64,000 nucleotides of DNA from Nocardiopsis alba DSM 43377 (GTDB lineage Bacteria; Actinomycetota; Actinomycetes; Streptosporangiales; Streptosporangiaceae). The position numbers were made by a program, and so were the translations under genes. The DNA lies in assembly GCF_000341225.1 (NCBI RefSeq), contig NZ_ANAC01000012.1, positions 186,001-250,000 of the forward strand. Direction: 5' to 3'. Shown piece after piece: positions 7,722 through 15,144 of this stretch (the first letter of the stretch is position 1; each line of letters opens with the position of its first letter). Under the pieces are notes generated by a model, which worked only from the letters and a program-made list of their open reading frames with translations, searched no databases and had not been told where the DNA came from.

Positions 7722-9044
7722 GTGTCCGCTGACCACCGAGAACAGCAGCCCGGACAACAGGGCTCGCGCATCGACCCCCACATCGGCCGCTACGCACGCC
7801 GAGCCGAGGGCATGGTCGCATCGGAGGTCAGGGCACTCTTCGCCGTCGCGTCCCGACCAGAGGTCGTCTCCCTGGCCGGCGGCATGCCCAACGTCGCCGC
7901 GCTGCCCCTCGACCAGATCGGCGACCTGGTCAAGGACGTCGTCTCCGAGGAGGGCCCCGCCGCCCTCCAGTACGGCTCCGCCCAGGGCGACCCCGTCCTG
8001 CGCGAGCTGATCTGCGACTACATGACCCTGGAGGGCGTCCAGGCGGGCCCCGACGACCTCATCGTCACCGTCGGCTCCCAGCAGGCGCTCGACCTCATCA
8101 CCCGCGTCTTCGTCGACCCCGGCGACATCGTGCTGACCGAGGCCCCCACCTACGTCACCGCGATCAACACCTTCGCCGCCTTCCAGGCCGACATCCGCCA
8201 CGTGGGCATGGACGACCAGGGCGTACTCCCCGACGAACTCGACCACGCCCTCACCCAGGCCGCCAAGGCCGGGCGCACCGTCAAGTTCTTCTACACGATC
8301 CCCAACTTCCAGAACCCCGCCGGCATCACCATGACCGCCGAACGCCGGGCCCGGGTCATGGAGATCTGTCAGCGCCACGACGTCCTCATCATCGAGGACA
8401 ACCCCTACGGTCTGCTGCGCTACGAGGGCGAGCCCCAGCCCACCCTCTACTCCCAGGGCGACGGCAACGTGATCTACCTCGGATCGCTCTCCAAGACCCT
8501 GTCCCCGGGGTTGCGCATCGGCTGGGCCCTGGCCCCCTCCGCGGTCCGGGCCAAACTCGTCCTGGCCGCCGAATCGGCGATGCTCAGCCACTCCACGTTC
8601 AACCAGCTCGTCGTCCGCCGCTACCTGAGCACCTTCCCCTGGAAGGAACAGATCAAGGCGTTCAACAGCATGTACGGGGAACGCCGCGACGCCATGCTCG
8701 GCGCCTTGGCGGCGATGATGCCCGACGGCTGTACCTGGACCAGGCCCGAGGGCGGCTTCTTCGTCTGGGCCACCCTGCCCGAGGGAATCGACGCCAAGGC
8801 CATGCTGCCGCGCGCGGTCAACGAACGCGTCGCCTACGTCCCCGGAACCGGCTTCTACGCCGACGGGCGCGGACGCGCCAGCATGCGGCTGAGCTTCTGC
8901 TACCCCACCCCCGAGCAGATCCGCGAGGGCGTGCGCAGGCTCGTCGGAGCGATCGAGGGCGAACTCGACCTGCGCGACACGTTCGGCCCCGCCATGAACC
9001 GGCCCACCGAAGGCAGCCAGGCGCCCACCCCGGACCTGCCCTGA
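7722..9044 (+). CDS. PLP-dependent aminotransferase (LysN/2-aminoadipate transaminase type)
   Basis: A 440-residue fold-type I aminotransferase. It shows the SLAGGMPN substrate-loop motif near residue 47, TVGSQQALDL, the PNFQNPAG loop, IIEDNPYG, and the PLP-binding lysine in YLGSLSKTLSPGLRIGW. It resembles the stand-alone aminotransferase domain of MocR proteins and 2-aminoadipate or branched/aromatic aminotransferases, and it lacks the GntR domain. The GTG start follows GGAGG at 7711-7715. The next gene starts 53 bases downstream on the same strand and encodes a D-Ala-D-Ala-ligase-like enzyme, so the pair is probably co-transcribed; a transaminase supplying an unusual amino acid to the ligase is conceivable but not shown. 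Confidence 0.8.
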   Translation: MSADHREQQPGQQGSRIDPHIGRYARRAEGMVASEVRALFAVASRPEVVSLAGGMPNVAALPLDQIGDLVKDVVSEEGPAALQYGSAQGDPVLRELICDYMTLEGVQAGPDDLIVTVGSQQALDLITRVFVDPGDIVLTEAPTYVTAINTFAAFQADIRHVGMDDQGVLPDELDHALTQAAKAGRTVKFFYTIPNFQNPAGITMTAERRARVMEICQRHDVLIIEDNPYGLLRYEGEPQPTLYSQGDGNVIYLGSLSKTLSPGLRIGWALAPSAVRAKLVLAAESAMLSHSTFNQLVVRRYLSTFPWKEQIKAFNSMYGERRDAMLGALAAMMPDGCTWTRPEGGFFVWATLPEGIDAKAMLPRAVNERVAYVPGTGFYADGRGRASMRLSFCYPTPEQIREGVRRLVGAIEGELDLRDTFGPAMNRPTEGSQAPTPDLP

Positions 9045-9097
9045 CACTCTCCCAAGGGTCCAGCACCATGACAGCAGCACAGAAGGAGGGTCGCGCC

Positions 9098-10048
9098 GTG
9101 GCCGACCTTGACCGGGTACTCGTCCTCGCCGGAGGCCTGTCCCCCGAACACGAGGTGAGCGTCCAATCCGGACGCGGTGTCGCCGAGGCCCTGCGCCGAC
9201 TCGACATCGAGGTCCAGGTCGCCGACGTCGACTCCGACCTGCTCCGACGTCTGACCGACGACCCGCCCCAGGTGGTCTTCCCCGTCCTGCACGGGTCGGC
9301 CGGTGAGGACGGCGTGATCCGTGAGGTCCTGGAACTGGCCGGGGTCCCCTACGTGGGCGCCCGCCCCGACGCCTGCCGACTGGCCTACACCAAGCCCGCG
9401 GCCAAGGCCCTGCTCGCCGACCGCGGCGTCCGGGTGCCGCGCGGCGCCACCCTGCCCAAGTCGGTCTTCCACGACCTGGGCGCCCCGGCGCTGTTGGACA
9501 AGCTCATCGAACGCCTGGGCATGCCGCTGTTCGTCAAGCCCGACCGCGGCGGCTCCGCCTTCGGCGCCACCCCGGTGGCCTCGTCCGGAGAGCTCTCCAC
9601 CGCGCTGGTCTCCTGCTTCGCCTACGGGGACTCGGCGCTCGTCGAAGAGCAGGTCCAGGGCACCGAGCTGGCGGTGAGCGTGCTCGACACCGGCGACGGC
9701 CCCGTGGCCCTGCCCGCCGTGGAGATCGTCCCCGACGGCGGCGTGTACGACTACGCCGCCCGCTACACGGCCGGCCGGACCGAGTTCTTCTGTCCGGCCC
9801 GCCTGGACGCGGAGACCATCGAGGCCGCGAGCGAGGTGGCCCTGACCGCCCATCGCGCCCTGGGGCTGCGCGACCTGTCCCGGACCGACCTCATCGTCGA
9901 CCCCGACGGCGAGATCGTCTTCCTGGAGACCAACGTCGCCCCCGGTCTGACCCCCACCTCCACGTTCCCGATGGCGGCCGCCGCCGCAGGACGGGACTTC
10001 GGTCTGCTCTGCCGCGAGCTCGCCCACCAGGCACATCTGCGCGGCTGA
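9098..10048 (+). CDS. D-alanine--D-alanine ligase family protein
   Basis: A 316-residue ATP-grasp ligase of the Ddl family. Visible features are the N-terminal GGLSPEHEVSVQSG motif, VFPVLHGSAGEDG, the TKPAAK and FVKPDRGGSAFG nucleotide-binding segments, and the C-terminal FLETNVAPGLTPTS metal-binding motif. Ddl enzymes join two D-alanines for peptidoglycan. GTG at 9098 is preferred over ATG at 9068 because AGAAGGAGGG ends seven bases before it. It differs from housekeeping Ddl by being short and by sitting behind an aminotransferase rather than in a cell-wall cluster, so it may be a paralogue making another dipeptide. Confidence 0.75.
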   Translation: MADLDRVLVLAGGLSPEHEVSVQSGRGVAEALRRLDIEVQVADVDSDLLRRLTDDPPQVVFPVLHGSAGEDGVIREVLELAGVPYVGARPDACRLAYTKPAAKALLADRGVRVPRGATLPKSVFHDLGAPALLDKLIERLGMPLFVKPDRGGSAFGATPVASSGELSTALVSCFAYGDSALVEEQVQGTELAVSVLDTGDGPVALPAVEIVPDGGVYDYAARYTAGRTEFFCPARLDAETIEAASEVALTAHRALGLRDLSRTDLIVDPDGEIVFLETNVAPGLTPTSTFPMAAAAAGRDFGLLCRELAHQAHLRG

Positions 10049-10061
10049 TCGCGCACGCGAC

Positions 10062-10093
10062 CCCGTCGAGGCGAACGCCCCGGCGGGGTCGTC
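10062..10093 (+). terminator. Hairpin terminator after the ligase gene
   Basis: A CGACCCC arm pairs with GGGGTCG across a loop that itself contains CCCCGG. It begins about 14 bases after the stop codon. Confidence 0.5.
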
Positions 10094-10126
10094 TGCGTTC
10101 CAGGGCCATGTGACACGATCACGACC

Positions 10127-10693
10127 ATGGCGAAGATCCACGACACCATCGATGCCCGTCTGGAACGCTTCCTCCTCGACCAACCGGTCTTCTTCGTCGG
10201 TACCGCGCCCCGGGCCGACGACGGTCACGTCAACGTCTCGCCCAAGGGCATGGGCGGCACCTTCGCGGTGCTCTCCGAACACCGCGTCGCCTACCTCGAC
10301 TACACCGGATCGGGTGCGGAGACCATCGCCCACCTGCGGGAGAACGGCCGTATCGTCCTGATGTTCTGTGCCTTCGAGGGACCCCCGTCGATCGTCCGGC
10401 TCCACGGTCGCGGCCGCGTCGTCCTGCCTGCGGACGGGGAGTTCGACGAGCTGCGCTCCCACTTCCCCAAGGAACGTGTCCTCGGTCAGCGCTCGATCAT
10501 CGTGGTCGACGTCGCCCGGATCTCCGACTCCTGCGGGTTCTCCGTCCCCCTGATGGAGCTCCGCGGCGACCGCGACCTGCTGGACCGCCACCACGAACGT
10601 CGCGATCCGGAGTACTTCACCGACTACCTGCGCCGCCGCAACGCCACGAGCGTCGACGGGCTCCCTGCCGTCCCGGCGCCGGACGAGGGATAG
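10127..10693 (+). CDS. Pyridoxamine 5'-phosphate oxidase family protein
   Basis: A 188-residue split-barrel flavin-binding protein. The N-terminal 130 residues carry the fold's pattern: FFVGTAPRADDGHVNVSPKG, then VAYLDYTGSGAETIAHLRENGRIVLMFCAFEGPPSIVRLHGRG. Members of this subgroup bind FMN, F420 or haem and reduce or sense small molecules; the true pyridoxamine oxidase is longer at its C-terminus and is not meant here. No partner gene is apparent. The gene is monocistronic between a hairpin and a 342-bp gap. Confidence 0.75.
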   Translation: MAKIHDTIDARLERFLLDQPVFFVGTAPRADDGHVNVSPKGMGGTFAVLSEHRVAYLDYTGSGAETIAHLRENGRIVLMFCAFEGPPSIVRLHGRGRVVLPADGEFDELRSHFPKERVLGQRSIIVVDVARISDSCGFSVPLMELRGDRDLLDRHHERRDPEYFTDYLRRRNATSVDGLPAVPAPDEG

Positions 10694-10881
10694 GGGAGCG
10701 GGTCGGCCGCCACGCCACGACGGCCCACCCGTTCCGTCGCCCCGGCTCCGCGCCCGTGTCACCGGCTCGGAGTCCCGGGGCGATCTCGATGAGATCACGG
10801 GGCCCGGCGGTGGGCAAGAGGTCGGACGACCCGATCGTTATGGAGGGTCCCGCCACAGGGTGTGGGCCCGGTTTCCCCTTC

Positions 10882-11008
10882 GTGACAGGACTCGCGGCCG
10901 CCGAACGGCGTTCTGTCACTGTTCACCTGGGTGTGGGGGGTATTGCGTGGCTCTTGTGACGGAAGTTACACTCCGCTCATTCATTCCGCGATGAGGAATG
11001 TAAATTCC
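10882..11008 (+). promoter_or_regulatory. Control region of the dicarboxylate symporter gene with three inverted repeats
   Basis: The 10694-11035 gap holds no gene but has three inverted repeats close to the symporter start. GTGACAGGAC at 10882-10891 pairs (nine of ten) with GTTCTGTCAC at 10910-10919. CATTCC and GGAATG surround GCGATGA at about 10983-11000. GGAAT-GTAA-ATTCC lies at 10995-11008. The last two overlap and would be mutually exclusive as RNA hairpins. Binding sites for a regulator are the alternative. Confidence 0.35.
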
Positions 11009-11035
11009 AACCCCCGTCCCCTGTGGAGGGTGTCC

Positions 11036-12466
11036 ATGGCCGTGGCCACGGAAACCGACTCGTCCCCCCGCCCCCGCCGCATCTACCACTCCCTCTTCTT
11101 CCAGGTGATCGTCGCCGTCATCCTCGGCGTACTGATCGGACACCTGTGGCCGACGGTCGGCGAAGCGCTGCGCCCCCTGGGCGACGGCTTCATCCGACTC
11201 ATCAAGATGCTGATCGCGCCGCTCATCTTCTGCGTGATCGTCACCGGCATCGCCAAGGTCGGAGACCTCGGCTCCGTGGGACGCATCGGCGTCAAGGCCC
11301 TGGTCTACTTCCAGGTCGTCACCGCCTTCGCCCTGTTCTACGGCATGGTCGTCGCCAACCTCTTCAAGCCCGGCGTGGGCTTCGAGGTCGACCCCGCCGA
11401 CCTCGACACCGGCGCCCTGGAAGAGGTCACCCAGGGCGGAGAGCTGCCCGGCGTGGCCCAGTTCTTCCTCGACGTGATCCCCGAGAGCGTCGTCGGCGCC
11501 TTCGCCGAGAACTCACTCCTCCAGGTCCTCTTCTTCGCGGTGTTCGTGGCCCTGGCCCTGTCCAAGCTGGGCGAACGCGGCAAGCCGGTCCTCGACCTCA
11601 TCGAGCGTTTCACCGACGTCATCTTCGTCTGCATCGGCTGGATCATGCGGGTGGCCCCCATCGGCGCCTTCGGTGCGATGGCCTTCGTGATCGGCGCCTA
11701 CGGGCTCTCCTCGCTGAGCAGTTTCGGGATGCTCATCATCGCCTGCTACTCGGCCGCCGTGATCTTCCTGTTCGCGCTCGCCGTCATCGCCAGGGTCCTG
11801 GCCGGCGTCAACCTGTGGAAGTTCCTGCGCTACACCAAGGAGGAGTTCGCCCTCGCCATCGGCGCCGCCTCCTCCGAGGCGGTCATGCCGCGCATCATGC
11901 AGAAGCTCACCAACGCCGGCTGCTCCAAGGCGACCACAGGCCTGGTCGTACCGACCGGCTACTCGTTCAACCTCGACGGCGCCGCCATCTACCTGCCGAT
12001 CGCCGCGCTCTTCCTCGCCCAGGCCTTCGGCGCCGATCTCAGCGTCGCCGACCAGCTCATGATGGTCCTCATCCTGCTCCTGACCTCCAAGGGCATGGCC
12101 GGGGTCCCGGGGTCGGCCTTCCTGGCCCTGTCGGCGACCGCCACCGCTCTGGGCGCCTTCCCCGCCGCCGGCGTCGCGCTGCTCCTGGGCGCGGACCGCC
12201 TCATGGACACCATGCGCGTGTCGATCAACCTGCTCGGCAACTGCGTGGCCACCTTCGTCATCGCCAGATGGGAGGGCCAGCTCGATATGGAGCGGATGCG
12301 CGCCGTCCTCGACGGCCGCGAGCCGCCCGCCCGCGAGGAGGACGAGGAGAAGCCCGTCAAGACTGAGGTCTCCGAGGCTCCGAACGAGACCGCCGGAGCC
12401 CTCACCGGGACCGGCGACACCGACAAGGGCACCGGCGGCGACACCGCCCCGCCCACCGAACGCTAG
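11036..12466 (+). CDS. Dicarboxylate/amino acid:cation symporter, DctA-like
   Basis: A 476-residue inner-membrane protein of the DAACS (glutamate/C4-dicarboxylate:cation symporter) family. About eight membrane spans and the two re-entrant loops are visible: the serine-rich motif region around AIGAASSEAVMPRIMQKL, the PTGYSFNLDGAAIYL block that forms the substrate and cation site, and the SKGMAGVPGSAFLALSATATALG hairpin. It should import succinate, fumarate, malate or acidic amino acids with Na+ or H+. ATG at 11036 follows GGAGGG at 11025-11030. The C-terminal ~55 residues are Glu/Thr-rich and disordered, longer than in typical DctA. A strong terminator follows. Confidence 0.88.
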   Translation: MAVATETDSSPRPRRIYHSLFFQVIVAVILGVLIGHLWPTVGEALRPLGDGFIRLIKMLIAPLIFCVIVTGIAKVGDLGSVGRIGVKALVYFQVVTAFALFYGMVVANLFKPGVGFEVDPADLDTGALEEVTQGGELPGVAQFFLDVIPESVVGAFAENSLLQVLFFAVFVALALSKLGERGKPVLDLIERFTDVIFVCIGWIMRVAPIGAFGAMAFVIGAYGLSSLSSFGMLIIACYSAAVIFLFALAVIARVLAGVNLWKFLRYTKEEFALAIGAASSEAVMPRIMQKLTNAGCSKATTGLVVPTGYSFNLDGAAIYLPIAALFLAQAFGADLSVADQLMMVLILLLTSKGMAGVPGSAFLALSATATALGAFPAAGVALLLGADRLMDTMRVSINLLGNCVATFVIARWEGQLDMERMRAVLDGREPPAREEDEEKPVKTEVSEAPNETAGALTGTGDTDKGTGGDTAPPTER

Positions 12467-12486
12467 AAGGACGCGACCGACCCACC

Positions 12487-12518
12487 ACGGCCGCCCTCCC
12501 ACCCCGGAGGGCGGCCGT
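12487..12518 (+). terminator. Strong hairpin terminator after the symporter gene
   Basis: A perfect 13-bp stem pairs 12487-12499 (ACGGCCGCCCTCC) with 12506-12518 around a six-base loop. TTCC follows. Confidence 0.8.
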
Positions 12519-12609
12519 TCCTGGAGCCCCGCACGTACAGGGGCACCCGATCGTCGAAACCGGCCCCGCTACCCTGAGGGCCGTCACTCCCCCCGACAGT
12601 GAGGTGACC

Positions 12610-13446
12610 ATGGACGCTTCCTCCGGCCCCGTCGTCCACGGCCGGGTCGAGCCCGGGTTCGAACCGGTCCGCGACGCCTTCCGCCGTAACCTCACCGAAC
12701 ACGGAGAGGTGGGCGCGGCCGTGGCCGTCCACCACGCCGGCCGTCCGGTGGTCGACCTGTGGGCCGGGGTTCGGGACCTCGACTCCGGAGCCCCCTGGGA
12801 ATCCGACACCCTGGCGATCGTCTTCTCCGCCACCAAGGGCGTCACATCGATGGTCCTGGCCCACGCCCATTCACGGGGGTTGTTCGAATACGACCGTCCG
12901 GTGGCCCTCTACTGGCCCGGGTTCGCGCGTGCGGGCAAGGAACGGATCACCGTCCGCGAGCTGCTCTCCCACCGCGCCGGGCTGCCCTACCTGGACGCCG
13001 AGCTCACCCCCGCCCTGCTCGCCGAGCCCGACTATCGCTCCGTGGAACTGCCGCACGGCAACGGCTTCGCCACCGCGCGCTCCCTGGCCGCGCTCTACGG
13101 AGAGTTCGCCCAGGGCTCCCCGACACTGGGGGTGGGGGAGGAGAGCCTGCGGGCCCTGGAGGAACGGCCCGACCCTCCCACGAGAGGGGAGCACGACGTC
13201 AACCTCAAGATCCCCACGCGGTACTCGCTGGGCCTGTGGAAACCCCACCCCGCCTGGCGCTTCGGCAGCGACGATCGGGCCTACGGGACCCCCTGCGCGG
13301 GCGGCTCGTTCGGGTTCGCCGACCCGGCGACCGGGACCGGATACGGTTACGTGCCCAACCGTATGGGGCTGCGGATCAGGGACGACCCTCGTGACGCGGC
13401 CCTGCGTCGGGCCCTCGCCGACTGCCTGAAGGCCTCGACGCCCTGA
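12610..13446 (+). CDS. Beta-lactamase-fold serine hydrolase with an internal deletion
   Basis: A 278-residue relative of class C beta-lactamase/esterase EstB-type hydrolases, which are normally about 370-390 residues. The N-terminal half is intact, including the SxxK motif as FSATKGVTSM and the RELLSHRAGLPYLD block. The chain then jumps from about residue 135 (ALLAEPD) straight to the downstream NGFATARSLAALYG block. The roughly 100-residue segment with the catalytic tyrosine motif (usually Y-H-A near a GW) is absent, although the frame is open. The late motif is also altered, reading PCAGGSFGFADP. ATG at 12610 with GAGG five bases upstream is chosen. It is probably inactive as a hydrolase; whether it is expressed is unknown. 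Confidence 0.7.
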   Translation: MDASSGPVVHGRVEPGFEPVRDAFRRNLTEHGEVGAAVAVHHAGRPVVDLWAGVRDLDSGAPWESDTLAIVFSATKGVTSMVLAHAHSRGLFEYDRPVALYWPGFARAGKERITVRELLSHRAGLPYLDAELTPALLAEPDYRSVELPHGNGFATARSLAALYGEFAQGSPTLGVGEESLRALEERPDPPTRGEHDVNLKIPTRYSLGLWKPHPAWRFGSDDRAYGTPCAGGSFGFADPATGTGYGYVPNRMGLRIRDDPRDAALRRALADCLKASTP

Positions 13447-13456
13447 GGATGACCAA

Positions 13457-13489
13457 GGCCGGACTCCGCGGGACAGGGCGGGTCCGGCC
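13457..13489. terminator. Bidirectional hairpin between convergent genes
   Basis: GGCCGGAC at 13457-13464 pairs with GTCCGGCC at 13482-13489, between the converging stop codons of the hydrolase-like gene and the purine permease. Confidence 0.55.
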
Positions 13490-13503
13490 ACTGCGCGTTC
13501 GGG

Positions 13504-14940
13504 TCACAGACCCATGGCGTGCATCGAGAAGTGGAAGGCGAAGACCGCGCTCAGGAGCCACATCAGCCAGCCGACGTCGTAGAACCTCCCCTGCACGGTC
13601 CTGATCAGGGTGTGCGCGATGATCCCGATGCCGATCCCGCTGGCGATGTCGTAGGCGAACGGCATCATCGCGATGGTCAGGAACGCGGGGATGGCCACCG
13701 AGATGTCCGTCCACGCGATCTGACCCACGTGCATCATCATCATGGCGCCCACCAGCACCATCGCCACCGACGCCGCCTCGGCCGGCACCATGCCGAAGAC
13801 CGGGGCGAAGAAGAGGCCGCTGAGGAACAGCGCACCGGTGACCACGCTGGCCAGACCGGTCCGGGCGCCCTCGCTCACCCCGGCCGTGGACTCCACGAAC
13901 ACCAGCGTCGCCGAGGAGCTGGTCAGACCACCGGCCACCGCGCCGGCGCCGTCGGTGACCAGGATCTGGTTGACCCGGGGCATCTGCCCCTTGTCGTCGG
14001 CGATCCCGGCCTTGGTGCCGATCGCCAGGATGGTGCCCAGGGCGTCGAAGAACCCGGCCAGCACCAGGGTGAACAGGATGATGCCGGCGGTGGTGGGTCC
14101 GGCCGAGGTCCAGGCGCCGAACAGGTCCACCTGGAACAGCAGCCCGAAGTCGGGCATGGACACCGGGCTCGAGGGCAGCGCGGGGACGCCGCCTCCCCAC
14201 ACCTGGTCGTTCAGGTTCAGCGCGTAGTGCAGGAGCACCGCGAGGACGGTGGCGCCCACGATGCCGTAGAAGATCGCTCCGGGCACGTTGCGCGCCAGCA
14301 GCAGGGAGGCCAGGATCAGGCCGGTAACGAACACCAGGATCGGCCATCCGTCGAGGTGGCCGCCGCCGCCCGCGACACCGAGCTGGAGCAGGCTTCCGCC
14401 GTCGCCGGCGCTCACGAAGCCGGCGTTGGTCAGACCGATCAGCGACACGAACAGGCCGATGCCCACCCCGATGGCGAGCTTGAGGTCGTGCGGCAGCGCG
14501 TTCATGACCGCGGTCCGCACCCCGGTGACGACCATGAGGATGATGGCGATGCCCTGCCAGACGACCAGGCCCATCACCTCGGGCCAGGCCATCACCGGCG
14601 CCGCCTGGTAGGCGACCACCGCCATCACGCCCAGCGCGGCCGCACAGGCGATGGGCGCGCGGCCGACCAGGCCCATCATGATGGTGACCAGACCGGCGGA
14701 CAGAACGGTCATGGTGGTCAGCTGGGGGGCCGAGAGCACGTCGCCGTTCACGTCGGTGACGCTGCTGAGGATGACCGGGTTCAGGACGATGATGTAGGCC
14801 ATCGCCATGAACGTGGTCAGGCCTCCGCGGACCTCGCGGCCGTAGGTGGAACCTCGTTCGCCGATGAGGAAGAACCGGTCGAGCCAGGATCGATCCGTAC
14901 CGGATCGTGTGCTCGATCCGGTGCCGTTGTTTTCGGGCAC
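13504..14940 (-). CDS. NCS2-family purine permease (AzgA-like)
   Basis: A 478-residue inner-membrane transporter with about 12-14 spans. Landmarks are TTFMAMAYIIVLNP near the N-terminus, and the substrate-site half-helices in FFDALGTILAIGTKAG and TSSSATLVFVESTAGVSEGARTG, which place it with the AzgA branch (adenine, guanine, hypoxanthine) rather than the xanthine/uric acid branch. GGAGGGGAC just upstream of the ATG supports the start. It lies directly downstream of the purine-oxidation operon on the same strand but 204 bases away with its own control region, so it probably feeds purines to that pathway while being expressed separately. Confidence 0.85.
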   Translation of the reverse strand: MPENNGTGSSTRSGTDRSWLDRFFLIGERGSTYGREVRGGLTTFMAMAYIIVLNPVILSSVTDVNGDVLSAPQLTTMTVLSAGLVTIMMGLVGRAPIACAAALGVMAVVAYQAAPVMAWPEVMGLVVWQGIAIILMVVTGVRTAVMNALPHDLKLAIGVGIGLFVSLIGLTNAGFVSAGDGGSLLQLGVAGGGGHLDGWPILVFVTGLILASLLLARNVPGAIFYGIVGATVLAVLLHYALNLNDQVWGGGVPALPSSPVSMPDFGLLFQVDLFGAWTSAGPTTAGIILFTLVLAGFFDALGTILAIGTKAGIADDKGQMPRVNQILVTDGAGAVAGGLTSSSATLVFVESTAGVSEGARTGLASVVTGALFLSGLFFAPVFGMVPAEAASVAMVLVGAMMMMHVGQIAWTDISVAIPAFLTIAMMPFAYDIASGIGIGIIAHTLIRTVQGRFYDVGWLMWLLSAVFAFHFSMHAMGL

Positions 14941-14987
14941 GTCCCCTCCTGGAGGGATATGGGCACGACGAGACAGCGCCGCGTGGG

Positions 14988-15019
14988 AAAAAAAGGGGGG
15001 GTGACTACCTAGCGTAGTC
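14988..15019 (-). promoter_or_regulatory. Palindrome and C7/T7 tract upstream of the purine permease
   Basis: On the minus strand GACTAC and GTAGTC flank a five-base centre (15019-15003); TACGCT inside it is a possible -10 box. Directly downstream the leader contains seven C then seven T (15001-14988), about 50 bases before the start codon. The palindrome plus T-run could also be read as a weak terminator. The remaining bases up to 15144 show nothing further. Confidence 0.4.
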
Positions 15020-15144
15020 GAATTCGCCGCCGGGATATCGGGGCCCGGGGCCGCCCGCCCGGGGCCGATGACGTCGGTCGTACCGGGGCGGGAGGAGAGA
15101 GGGGGAGGGGCGCGCGGGTGGCGCCGCCCCTCCCGGGAGAGGAC

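Noticed and set aside
13519-15012. Long plus-strand frame opposite the purine permease
   Set aside because: His/Gly/Gln-rich translation without domains; the minus strand encodes a clear NCS2 transporter.
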